From Tunturiibacter gelidiferens (GTDB lineage: Bacteria; Acidobacteriota; Terriglobia; Terriglobales; Acidobacteriaceae), in the NCBI RefSeq assembly GCF_014201335.1, contig NZ_JACHEB010000003.1:186001-250000 (forward strand): 64,000 nucleotides of DNA, written 5' to 3'. Shown here piece after piece: positions 46,223 to 54,205 of the stretch (within the stretch, counting starts at the first letter, position 1; each line of letters begins with the position of its first letter). The position numbers were made by a program, and so were the translations under genes. The notes beneath the pieces are model-generated. The model did not search any database and had not been told where the DNA came from. It saw nothing but the letters and a program-made list of their open reading frames with translations.

Positions 46223-47138
46223 CTCCTCTAAGGGATATAGTTCCGAGCAGAACTGAAAGAGGAAATCGATAATTCGGCAGTTTTATAACGAACGGGAGCA
46301 GCCCGACTGCGAGGGCCGGAGGCATATGCAGATCGAAAAAGCGAAGTATGCCGACAGAACACAAGAATGTCAACATGACCGCTACGAAATTGGCGCGAAT
46401 GAAATGGTGAGCCAGAAGTCCGACTGATGCTGTGAGCAGGCAAACAATGGGGAAGAGAACAGGCCGCCTCATCCATTCCGGCACTTCAGGATGTCCGAAC
46501 AACTCATATGACATTACGATGAGTGGAGGGAAGAGAAGGAAGCGGAGATCCGTAGCCTGAGCAGTTACTCCCAACGCGACGACAAAGACCATAAGAGCGA
46601 GACCCCAGAAACGATCGTGAGAGATAGCTTCGAGGGAATCTATAACCTTCGACTCGTTCGCTTCGTCCGGGGAGGACGAGCCAGCACGTGCAGCATAATG
46701 TTTCCACAAGAGAAAGAGCAGGACTAATACGGCGCAGTCTACAAAGATTGCGAGAGGGTATCGCCAGCTTCGTTCGCTTAACGCCATAGGGAGAACGCCA
46801 GCAGAGATCGCAGCTACGATCGTAGACTTCATTATCTTGATAATGACGATGCTAAACCCAACGATGAGCGTTATGCCGAGGGCGCCAAAGGCCAAATGAT
46901 GTGTAACGAAGATGCCAACGACCGCAGTAAGGGTGGGCGTGAGGACAAGCCGCAAAGGCTGACTCCCCCATTTGCCATGGGGGCGAGTCATGATGTCATG
47001 GGAAAGAGCTGCCAGTTCAGGAAAGAGCAAGAGCATAAAACCACTCGTCTGAGCGGCCAGAGCGACTATGCCCATAAAGACAACAGCGAGAAGTTCAGCG
47101 AAGGCCTGTATCGTTTTTCTGTTTTTAGCGATCTCCAA
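46212..47138 (-). CDS. HPP-like membrane protein with an internal duplication
   Basis: About 308 residues and eight or so helices, built from two similar halves (about 33-145 and 188-305). The half-repeats share FLLFP-type starts (FMLLLFPELAALSHDIMTRP / LRFLLFPPLIVMSYELFGHP), a TA.VG.....H block (TLTAVVGIFVTHHLA / LLTASVGLLAHHFIR) and A.GLLP.....WRYP/NYRFP endings (ISAGVLPMALSERSWRYP / LAVGLLPFVIKLPNYRFP). This resembles the HPP family of inner-membrane proteins, which normally has one such unit (some are nitrite transporters). The transport role is inferred. TTG at 47138 is chosen as start because AAGAGG lies 6 nt upstream, while the TTG at 47144 directly abuts it. Confidence 0.7.
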   Translation of the reverse strand: MEIAKNRKTIQAFAELLAVVFMGIVALAAQTSGFMLLLFPELAALSHDIMTRPHGKWGSQPLRLVLTPTLTAVVGIFVTHHLAFGALGITLIVGFSIVIIKIMKSTIVAAISAGVLPMALSERSWRYPLAIFVDCAVLVLLFLLWKHYAARAGSSSPDEANESKVIDSLEAISHDRFWGLALMVFVVALGVTAQATDLRFLLFPPLIVMSYELFGHPEVPEWMRRPVLFPIVCLLTASVGLLAHHFIRANFVAVMLTFLCSVGILRFFDLHMPPALAVGLLPFVIKLPNYRFPLSVLLGTISLRGAKR

Positions 47139-47959
47139 CGACAACCTCTTCTAATGTGGATCTCGCCTTGTTGCGTTCGGTATTCCGAACCCGGAACACC
47201 CTATACCCGCGGTTTGCAGAATCGAGTCATTTAAATGACCGGTATGAGCAACGGAGGACGCGTATTGCAAAGCTTCGCATATCATCACCACCGTAGCCCT
47301 ATTCCTTTCTATAGGTGTCGGCCTGAAAAAAATCAGGGAAAGAAACGTTCCCGCCGTTTGAGCGCCCGCCCGTTCCGTGGTAGGAGCGTTGGACTTTGCT
47401 TGCAAGGTGTTCCTGTGATAGCTCGCCTAATATGAACCGATGGCGGTTCGGAACGCAGGTCAGATACTTAGATCGCTTGGGGGCCAGGTGCGTAACTCGG
47501 CTATTTCAATTTGATTTTGAAGCGTTCTGCGTTCGCCAACCTGGTGACAAGTCTTTCATGGAAGCCAGGCGGCAATTCCACGGGGAGTTCCTGCGCATCC
47601 AAAATAGACACATCGTGCATTTTGACCTGAAGGGTTTTGTCATTTTCTGAACTCAACCCGAGCAGCTTTATACGTGCCAGAATCATATGATTGGTTCTCT
47701 TTTTCGCTGATTATTTGTTTAGTGTGTTTGGAATGTGACGTAGCCCCGTCGACCAGAGTTACAGCCATAGGGACTACCTCGGCCAGAAATAGACGAAATC
47801 GCACCAAACAATCTCATGAAACAAATCCGGGAGACATGCTTCGACTAAATGTTCCGTAAGGCATTCGTTTTCTGGAAGATGCGCGCTATCCTGATTTGAC
47901 CTTGACCAAGAGCGAAGACAACTGCAGAAACAACCCGCGGATATTCTCGGCTCAAGACG
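47139..47959 (+). other. Gene-poor stretch
   Basis: About 820 bp with no recognised family except a possible small minus-strand gene at 47501-47686, listed separately. Other frames look random. Confidence 0.4.
47501..47686 (-). CDS. Possible small protein, unknown
   Basis: A 61-residue frame starting at ATG 47686 with AAAGAGAA about 8 nt upstream. The composition is protein-like: ARIKLLGLSSENDKTLQVKM, then a leucine/proline-rich centre ELPVELPPGFHERLV and a basic end KIKLK. No signal peptide or motif is recognised. It could equally be the C-terminal shard of a larger lost gene. Confidence 0.3.
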   Translation of the reverse strand: MILARIKLLGLSSENDKTLQVKMHDVSILDAQELPVELPPGFHERLVTRLANAERFKIKLK

Positions 47960-48136
47960 ATGGCACTCCGCCTTATTTACGACTTGCGTCTTCGGCATCT
48001 CTTCTTTGAGCCTGTCGTCTTTCAAGCCCTTACGCACAAGATCTGCTGTCGCGAAATTTGCGAAGTAGAAGTTCCTGGGCTTTATACCGCACGTCAGCTG
48101 GTAGAGTTGGGATTTCGCAAATGTTTTGGAGACTAA
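47960..48136 (+). CDS. Possible small ORF or gene fragment, unknown
   Basis: A 58-residue frame, too short to stand out, ending with TAA immediately before the GTG of the next small gene. It reads like part of a real protein (LIYDLRLRHLFFEPVVFQAL then THKICC and CEVEVPGLYTARQL) and is vaguely reminiscent of glycosyltransferase C-termini, but this is a weak impression. The frame is open upstream to a stop at 47903. It could be the tail of a degraded gene. Confidence 0.3.
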   Translation: MALRLIYDLRLRHLFFEPVVFQALTHKICCREICEVEVPGLYTARQLVELGFRKCFGD

Positions 48137-48361
48137 GTGACACGCAAGATCAAATTTACGAAGCAATACAAGCCAATGGCGTTTGGGGACAGAGACGACA
48201 AAGGATCTTTAGATGCTCATCAGAGGGCCAAGGCTGAGGCGAAAGAGACACGCCGGTACAACATGCGTATGAAAGAGCTTGAGGCCGAAGACGCACGGAG
48301 ACGTGGCGGCATCTTGACCAAGGTAGTGCGTTTCTTCTCTTCCAAGCATCGAACACGGTAA
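48137..48361 (+). CDS. Small basic helical protein, unknown
   Basis: 74 residues from a GTG at 48137 with TTGGAG about 5 nt upstream. It is highly charged and predicted helical in the middle (HQRAKAEAKETRRYNMRMKE, LEAEDARRRGG) with a hydrophobic/basic tail (ILTKVVRFFSSKHRTR). No cysteine and no known family. Its stop codon overlaps the start of the next small gene (TAATG at 48359-48363), which argues that both are translated. Confidence 0.5.
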   Translation: MTRKIKFTKQYKPMAFGDRDDKGSLDAHQRAKAEAKETRRYNMRMKELEAEDARRRGGILTKVVRFFSSKHRTR

Positions 48362-48555
48362 TGGATGCCGCTGCCCTAATGAGTCTTTGGAAGACTGACG
48401 AACTCCCTGCGTGCGATGAGGGGATGGTTCTGGCTTTGGAGTTCCTGACAAGCTGTGTGGCGGCAGTCGAAAATGGGGATGCGGCTGAGTTCAACATGCG
48501 GTTCAATACACTGTTCAACCATCAGAACAGATGCCAGAAGTGTAAAGAAATCTGA
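48361..48555 (+). CDS. Cysteine-containing miniprotein A
   Basis: 64 residues, coupled to the preceding gene by a TAATG overlap. It is paralogous to the miniprotein at 48742-48963. Shared features in order are PACDE, LAL.FL, an Asn near the NH dipeptide (NTLFNHQNRC) and a C-terminal CQKCKE. The middle is an amphipathic helix. The three cysteines (one early, two in a final CxxC) could bind a metal ion or form a redox pair. I know no named family with this pattern. No signal peptide, so presumably cytoplasmic. Confidence 0.55.
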   Translation: MDAAALMSLWKTDELPACDEGMVLALEFLTSCVAAVENGDAAEFNMRFNTLFNHQNRCQKCKEI

Positions 48556-48741
48556 TCTCTAGAAGCACCGCGAACTTCGTCGTTCCAAGTCCATCGTCTT
48601 GCCGATTTGTACCCTGAGTTCGGTCCCCTCATGGCGAAACTGAGGTGAAACAACTTTGAACCTCGAATCACTATAAAAGGAGTGTCTGCTTGGCTCTCCT
48701 AGTCATCAGAATCGTGTGCAAATTACAAGAGGTTAAAGAAC

Positions 48742-48963
48742 ATGCCAGTACAAAATGATGCCCTGCTAGCCCCCTTGGATATTCAAAGGATGCCAGCATG
48801 TGATGAAAGATTGGATCTCGCGCTAAAGTTCCTGAAGGCAGCTGCTGAGTGCGTTAACACGTGGGGTCCTGCCAGGACGAGCACGAGCCGTGCTGATCTT
48901 CTGTGGACATATAACGCGATGGTGAATCATAGTGACAAGTGTGAGAAGTGCAATGAGGTCTGA
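48742..48963 (+). CDS. Cysteine-containing miniprotein B
   Basis: 73 residues from ATG 48742 with AAGAGG about 7 nt upstream. It matches miniprotein A at PACDE, LALKFL, NHSDKC and CEKCNE, with a slightly longer middle (WGPARTSTSRADLLW) and one extra cysteine. The 186 bp between the two copies hold no gene. The stop TGA is in frame with the downstream TMEM175 frame, which starts at 49015. The unknown function is presumably shared with A. Confidence 0.6.
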   Translation: MPVQNDALLAPLDIQRMPACDERLDLALKFLKAAAECVNTWGPARTSTSRADLLWTYNAMVNHSDKCEKCNEV

Positions 48964-49014
48964 AGAACGAAGAATCCGGTCGATCTTGAAGCTGCCGAGA
49001 CCGGACTTTGCCTC

Positions 49015-49446
49015 ATGATCTATGTTCTAAGTTTTGTGGAAGTCGGCATATATTGGGTTAATCATCACTACTTGATTGATGATGTGAAACAGGTAAGCCA
49101 CGCGCTACTGTGGGCCAACCTGGGATTCTTATTCATTCTGTCGCTGATTCCATTCGGAACCGCCTGGGTCGGCGAACGCGGTCTTACTCCGTTTGCGTTG
49201 TCCCTCTATCTGGTCTGTTGTGCACCGTCCGCCATTTCTTGGATTGTTCTAGCCGTGGTGGTTAGACAACGGACTCACACTTCTTTGGCTGACAGTCCGA
49301 TAAAGCAGGCTGTCTCCGTGATCGTTTATCTCGGAGTAATTCCAGTGTCATACCATTCGGTTGCTATGGCGATGGTAATGCTTGGTGCCGTAGCGGTTTT
49401 ATGGCTCATCCCACCACAGCGGGTTTTGAAAGTGCCGCGTAGCTGA
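49015..49446 (+). CDS. TMEM175-family protein lacking the N-terminal pore helices
   Basis: 143 residues, four hydrophobic segments. YVLSFVEVGIYWVNHHYLI and ALLWANLGFLFILSLIPFGT then AWVGERG are diagnostic of the TMEM175 (DUF1211) potassium-channel family. Normal prokaryotic members are about 190-210 residues with six helices. The first helix carries the R..FSDG element that lines the pore. Here the match begins only at about helix 3, and the in-frame sequence upstream (to the stop at 48961) has no helix or FSDG. The protein is thus either a 5'-deleted pseudogene or a minimal form that cannot make a classical pore alone. No ribosome site precedes the ATG. Confidence 0.7.
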   Translation: MIYVLSFVEVGIYWVNHHYLIDDVKQVSHALLWANLGFLFILSLIPFGTAWVGERGLTPFALSLYLVCCAPSAISWIVLAVVVRQRTHTSLADSPIKQAVSVIVYLGVIPVSYHSVAMAMVMLGAVAVLWLIPPQRVLKVPRS

Positions 49447-49709
49447 AGATTTGGTGCTCCTGTGAAGAAAAAGATGAAACAAATGCGAGAGTGAAAGCAG
49501 GAAATACAGTCGTCCCCGGACCGCAAAGAGCAACAGACGCACGCGCCCGGCGGCAAAAGCGTGCAGATATAAAGCTGGCTGTTCATAGCTGAAAGCGCGG
49601 CGGTCAATCGAAATTAACTACCTAAGAGTTCAGTTTTGTTGATAGTGCATGGGAGTATCCTTTGGCCGCGGTTGTTACGGGATAGCCGTGACAGTGTTAG
49701 CATTTGCAA

Positions 49710-50006
49710 ATGCTCTATCGGCTGTCTTTCAACAAAACAGATGAGGGTCTTCTGCGAGTCAGCGCCAGCACCGAACCGAGTTCGGAGCAGGTCATTTCAA
49801 TGTACGACGACGATCAAGTGTTTCTCCATCTGGTCGGTTATGCTGGATTGGGACCAGAGATCGAACAGGCAATTCGAACGGCGGTTCAGATTGGTTTTGG
49901 GCCCGCGAATACCCCTTCATGCTGCGAAGAAGTCGAATTGAACGACCATCAACTCGCGCTACTTCGGCTCGGAACGGCACGTCGACTTCATCCTCCCGCT
50001 GTCTGA
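49710..50006 (+). CDS. Hypothetical protein
   Basis: 98 residues from ATG 49710 (no ribosome site). The composition is plausible for a soluble protein (LYRLSFNKTDEGLLRVSAST, QVFLHLVGYAGLGPEIEQAI) with a CC pair late in the chain. I do not recognise a family. The surrounding 49447-49709 and 50007-50290 contain nothing else recognisable. Confidence 0.35.
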   Translation: MLYRLSFNKTDEGLLRVSASTEPSSEQVISMYDDDQVFLHLVGYAGLGPEIEQAIRTAVQIGFGPANTPSCCEEVELNDHQLALLRLGTARRLHPPAV

Positions 50007-50290
50007 ACGTAGGCATTGCCTTGGCGTTGATGAACCGCTCCGGGCGAGAGGCTTCTTCGTGGCTTCCGATAGCGTGTAAACTTCATCGTCGATCAGCATG
50101 CGGCCAGTGTATGAACTCCATGACCAGCAAACTCCAATGCGACTTCGTGCGCCTTGCGAGCAAGCTTTGCCCACTTACTCTGCTTGGAAGCGTTTTGCTC
50201 AGGTCAGAATTCCCTTCATCATCCACGAAGGAACGCAGCTGCGCATGACGAATTAAGTCTGTCCATGTCGATATGTCGTTAAGCGGCGGA

Positions 50291-51415
50291 TCACTTGTGC
50301 TGTTGTAGATCGCGGTCCAACGCTGCACCGTCGAAGGGGATCACGACGACTTTGCTTCCGTGTCCGTCGTTGCCTTTTTCGTCCTCCTTCGCGACGTCAA
50401 TAACGGCGAGCGTTATTGCGACGACGTGACCGTTATCGAGAAAGACGCTGGGGCGTTCCATCTTGTTCCAGTGGTTGACGGTACCGTCAGTGTAGCGGAC
50501 GAAGTCTCTGCGTGGATCGTAGGCGAGGCCGCGGAAGATCCAGTTGTGTATGCCGTCGACGGAGGTGAGATGGAAGGCCTTGCGATCGTTCCAGTCATTA
50601 ACGGTGATGTGGAAGAGGCCGCCACTAAACCATACAACAGGATCCTCGAGATACTCTGGTTTACGTACGGCCAGCTCCGGAATCGTGGTATAGATCGGTG
50701 GCCCTTGTATCGTGTACGGTCCGAGGATGCCGGTTTTGCTGATCCAGATGCGGCCTGAGCGTGGGACGATCTCGAAGGCGCCATCTGGGCGGACCATGAT
50801 GCTGACGTTGGACATCCGTTCATGCGCGCTGAACTCGTTGGGTACGAGTATGATCTTGCCGATGTTCTTCCACGGGCCGTCGAGCGAGCCTGAGATGAAG
50901 ACATCGCCGGGCCGAGATTCACTGACGACGATGGCGTAACGGCCATCAGGGAGGCTAAGGGCGGTGACGTTGTGGCCTTTACCCTCCTGATCATTGGGCC
51001 AGCAAAGGCCTTTATCGACGTAGGGTCCGATGAGACTATCGCTGACGGCGTGCACGGCCTTGGAACGGAACCAGGCGTTGTGGCCGAAGGACTGATCCCA
51101 GCGACTCGCAAAAATGTGGTACTTGCCGTCCGGGCCGTGGATGATCTGCCCATCCCAGTAGTCCCACAGCTTGATGGTGGGGTCTTCGAGGCCGTTCTTT
51201 TGATCGCGCGGGCCGACGGTGACCGAACCCCATGCAGTGGTCGAGAGTGGGGAGACGATCGGCGTGGGCTGGAAGTAGTCGATAAAGGTCTTGCCGGCAC
51301 TGGCGGAGGTCTGCGCGGGGCTTTGAGCGGAGGCGGCTCCGACAACGTTTGCGCCGAAAAGGAGAGTGGGAATAGCGAGCGAGTATAAGCGCAACAGTAA
51401 TCGATTAAGTGCCAT
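50291..51415 (-). CDS. Exported GH43-like five-blade propeller glycosidase
   Basis: 374 residues with a signal peptide (LYSLAIPTLLFGANVVGAAS). The body has beta-propeller motifs of the GH43/GH32-type clan: LEDPTIKLWDYWDGQIIHGP early, KYHIFASRWD, SLIGPYVDKG, then PEYLEDPVVWFSGGLFHITV and WNKMERPSVFLDNGHVVAIT. Such enzymes hydrolyse arabino-, xylo- or galactosides, but the catalytic acid/base set (Asp, Asp, Glu) cannot be assigned with confidence here and the specific substrate is unknown. Periplasmic or secreted. The gene stands alone, and the ATG at 51415 has no strong ribosome site. Third-codon GC is clearly higher than in the small genes to its left. Confidence 0.75.
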   Translation of the reverse strand: MALNRLLLRLYSLAIPTLLFGANVVGAASAQSPAQTSASAGKTFIDYFQPTPIVSPLSTTAWGSVTVGPRDQKNGLEDPTIKLWDYWDGQIIHGPDGKYHIFASRWDQSFGHNAWFRSKAVHAVSDSLIGPYVDKGLCWPNDQEGKGHNVTALSLPDGRYAIVVSESRPGDVFISGSLDGPWKNIGKIILVPNEFSAHERMSNVSIMVRPDGAFEIVPRSGRIWISKTGILGPYTIQGPPIYTTIPELAVRKPEYLEDPVVWFSGGLFHITVNDWNDRKAFHLTSVDGIHNWIFRGLAYDPRRDFVRYTDGTVNHWNKMERPSVFLDNGHVVAITLAVIDVAKEDEKGNDGHGSKVVVIPFDGAALDRDLQQHK

Positions 51416-51722
51416 CGCACATACGGTATCAGTGAAACGTCGAGATCGGCAAGGGTCTCTTATGTGAGTTAAATCGCCGGCTCTAGCTGTAGCGGTGGGT
51501 TTGCGCAGGAAAGATCTATATTTGCTATGGCTGGGATGGAAGTCAACTCTTCGAAGGCCTCTGCAACAGCGCCTCCCCCCCGCATCGTACAGTGCGGTGA
51601 CGAAAGTACGCTACCGAGCACTTCACCGAATTCAACAGCTGCTTGACACTTTGCCTCCAGAAGTTATATTTGCTTAGGCGACTATGTGGATTTTGCATTC
51701 GCATACGTCAAGGCATATGTAA
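51416..51722 (+). other. Divergent intergenic region
   Basis: 307 bp between the GH43-like gene (minus) and the ArsR pseudogene (plus). A short imperfect repeat CATATG...CATATG flanks 51702-51720 (TCGCATACGTCAAGGCATAT), which could be an ArsR operator, but this is only a suggestion. No gene seen. Confidence 0.3.
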
Positions 51723-52140
51723 ATGAATGGCAGCGAAGCGACCTTTCAATGTGGAACGGTCTTTCAGGCACTCGGAAATAGCAGCCGGCTTCGGATACTG
51801 AATCTCTTCGGCGAAGAGGAGATTTGTGTTTGCTATTTTGTTGAGATCCTGGGTGGCCCTCAACCGAAGATCTCTCGGCACCTAGCTAGCCTACCTCCGC
51901 AGCGCCGGTGTCATCGAAGCACGGCGAGAAGGGAAGTGGATGCACTATCGCAAGGTCATCCCGCACACACAGGGGCGGAGCAAATTTTTCCGGCAGACGC
52001 TCTGCTGGTTAAGGGAAGAGAAGGCGATGCAGGCAGACAGGGCGCGCCTCACGAAAGCTACGCTCCAGCGAAGTATGCCCTGCTCGAAGGTGCTCCACTT
52101 ATCTGCGACCATCGAAGAAGCGTCCTGCGAGGCCCGTTAG
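51723..52140 (+). pseudogene. arsR: ArsR-family repressor broken by a 4-bp duplication
   Basis: The first 55 codons encode a winged-helix ArsR start: FQALGNSSRLRILNLFGEEE, the metal-sensing EICVCYFVEIL and QPKISRHLA. The frame then shifts. In the +1 frame the protein continues as YLRSAGVIEARREGKWMHYR and on to a stop at 52140 (FFRQTLCWLREEKAMQADRA). Removing one copy of the tandem TAGC at 51883-51890 restores a continuous protein of about 138 residues. The CxC pair is the As(III)-binding site of classical ArsR. Without repair, the truncated product lacks most of the recognition wing. No ribosome site before the ATG at 51723. Confidence 0.85.
51883..51890 (+). repeat. Tandem TAGC duplication (frameshift site in arsR)
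   Basis: TAGCTAGC within CACCTAGCTAGCCTACCTCC. Deleting one TAGC gives CAC CTA GCC TAC CTC, i.e. His-Leu-Ala-Tyr-Leu, the ArsR family consensus at the recognition helix. Confidence 0.85.
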
Positions 52141-52211
52141 TGTCCACTCGCTTCCATGATTGATTACTGAACTGCAATTGGCGCTTAGCCGTGCAGATGT
52201 CAGGTGAACCT

Positions 52212-52694
52212 ATGATCCGATACGCGAAGACGGATGATGCGGCGCTGGTCTGTGAAATCTATAATCATTACGTTCTCGGTACGACGATCAACTTTGAAGA
52301 GGAACCCGTCTCAACAGCTGAGATGGCTCAGAGGATCGCCGAAACTTTACAGAGTTTGCCTTGGCTCGTTTATGAACAGGACAAAAGCCTTCGGGGTTTT
52401 TGTTATGCGAGCAAATGGAAAGGGCGATGCGCTTACCGCCATTCGGTTGAATCGACGGTCTACGTGCGTAACGACTCAGTTGAAAGGGGCATCGGTTCTG
52501 ACCTGTATTGTGTGCTGCTGGACGAGTTGCGTCAACGAAAGTTCCATACCGTCATTGGGGGCATAGCGTTACCGAACGACGCTAGCGTGATGCTGCATGA
52601 GAAACTCGGATTCGAGAAGGTAGCTCAGTTTCGGGAAGTCGGAAACAAATTTGATCACTGGACTGATGTCGGGTATTGGCAGCTTCTTTTGTAG
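52212..52694 (+). CDS. GNAT acetyltransferase, ArsN/phosphinothricin acetyltransferase-like
   Basis: 160 residues. The N-terminus MIRYAKTDDAALVCEIYNHY and TTINFEEEPVSTAEM, the central ACGYAYASKWKGR-like stretch (FCYASKWKGRCAYRHSVEST), the acetyl-CoA loop RGIGSDLY and the end LHEKLGFEKVAQFREVGNKF match the Pat/Bar group of N-acetyltransferases. Within that group, proteins next to arsR are often ArsN, which acetylates the arsenical antibiotic arsinothricin. The adjacent ArsR remnant favours that reading, but phosphinothricin or methionine sulfoximine are alternatives. The acetyl-CoA loop reads RGIGSD rather than the more common RGIGRAL. ATG at 52212 follows AGGTGA. Confidence 0.75.
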   Translation: MIRYAKTDDAALVCEIYNHYVLGTTINFEEEPVSTAEMAQRIAETLQSLPWLVYEQDKSLRGFCYASKWKGRCAYRHSVESTVYVRNDSVERGIGSDLYCVLLDELRQRKFHTVIGGIALPNDASVMLHEKLGFEKVAQFREVGNKFDHWTDVGYWQLLL

Positions 52695-52894
52695 CTAACA
52701 CTAATCTCCTTACCAGCAGCGCCATCTGAGTTGGGGGATCTCGATGATTTGACACACCGGCTTTAGTCGCCTTCCACTGTACGTGAGCTGCATTATCGAC
52801 ATGAGAGTACGCTGCCGGCCACCGCTTCAAAGCACTACACAGGAACTCTCCGAGATCGCGATTCAAGCTGGTTGCGGTGCGTGAACATCAGGCC

Positions 52895-53605
52895 GTGCGA
52901 TACGCCAGGATAATCGATCAGCCTGCCATCGAAGTCGCAAGCGCGATCTTGAGATCGACTGGCGGCCCTCCATCAGCAGGTCCTTGCGCGTTCTATACGG
53001 CGCGCGAGCACATATTGATGCACAGGCATGCCGATCGATCGGAGAAACGCGGTCTTAAGGTGCAAGGCGCTGATGCCGGCCTCCGCGGCGATCTTCTGAA
53101 GCGAGAGGCCGCCAGCGTCCGCAAGATGATCTTCGATGTAGGCAAGCGTCTGCCTCAGCCTGTGTCCGCCGAGGCCGCCCGTCTGTTCGGAGGCTTCGGC
53201 GCGCGCCCACGCGATGTTTCAAGCTGCGGATCGCGCATCTGGAAGCGGATGCGTAGCTCGAGGCGGCGCGGATCGAGCTCCTGATGCACGGCCACATCAT
53301 CGACAAGAGCAGTAGGCAGCGCTACGATGAGCGCGGTATCGTTGCCGTCTTGCATCGTCCACCGCGAGGCGGTGCGCGCGGGAATCAGGTCGATATCCCC
53401 GTGCACGGCCAAGCCCGTATGCGCTTGGCGTGCGCGCCTGCAGGTGATGCGTGCGGCCGCGCCCACATGGACGGCAAGCAGAACACTTCCGAACTCCGGC
53501 ACATCGAGCACGCCCAGGGGTCCGAGCGAGCAATACCATCACACCGTCCTCGACGATGCCAAAAGGTGTGATCTTCGGTTTTGGCAGAGGTGCGGTGCGC
53601 GGCAT
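52895..53605 (-). pseudogene. AraC-family regulator, multiply broken
   Basis: Minus-strand fragments of one regulator in different frames. The N-terminal sensor part (about 53205-53540) reads VLDVPEFGSVLLAVHVG, AVHGDIDLIPARTASRW and IRFQMRDPQLE. The C-terminal helix-turn-helix part (52973-53165) reads TLAYIEDHLADAGGLSLQKI, AAEAGISALHLKTAFLRSIG, MPVHQYVLARRIERAR, then a stop. Between them the linker (normally about 25 residues) is deleted or shifted, and the final HTH helix continues in another frame to about 52895. The composition is more GC-rich than the genes on either side, as for an acquired gene. It lies just beside the IS110 copy. Confidence 0.75.
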
Positions 53606-53606
53606 C

Positions 53607-54205
53607 GTTCGTCTCCCGGAGAATCCGGATCGGCTGGTCTTTGCCGGACGCGGCTCCGATAAATTGGATACGGAATAAAGCGGTCCTTGGTTCCCAGTTT
53701 TGGAGCTCGCTCGCGGAAGACTTCAGATCGCTACAGACCGGTGTCAAGTCGTGATGTAAAAGCCGCAATCGATTAGCGCGGCCGATACTTTGCTGAAGAT
53801 CGGCAGAGTGAAGCGAACTACTCGGCATCGAGGCGGGAGGCAACAAGCTCGAAAGGGTCACATAAAGGGCGCAGTTAAGCTAGCGGCGATCGACTGATAA
53901 CGGCAATGTATGGTCCGCCGCGTGACTGCAAGGATTAGTTCGAGCGAGAAGACAAGTCTGCGGCAATGTATTCGGCCTTTGATGGAGCCGCGTGCTCCTG
54001 GCCAGGATGAGTTCCGCTGCGTGTCTGTCCTTACAAGTCGGTCGGTCGTTGAAGACCATTATCGGTACCAGGTTGCGGACACGCCGTTGTGACTGTTCTT
54101 TCGTCCTTACTGTTCCTATGCAGACCTTGGTGGGAAAGTCGTCGTAGAGCGGTAAAGTGGGAGCGCGGAGCGCTTCCAAGCCGCAGGCGTCTTTTCCGCT
54201 CTATC
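53607..54205 (+). other. Region between AraC pseudogene and IS110 transposase
   Basis: About 600 bp with only short random-looking frames on both strands. It probably includes the downstream end of the IS110 element, whose boundary I cannot place. Nothing else recognised. Confidence 0.4.

Noticed and set aside
50413..51420. A 335-codon minus-strand frame overlapping the GH43-like gene
   Set aside because: Serine/arginine/proline-rich translation in an alternative frame of a high-GC gene. The overlapping frame gives clear glycosidase motifs and a signal peptide.
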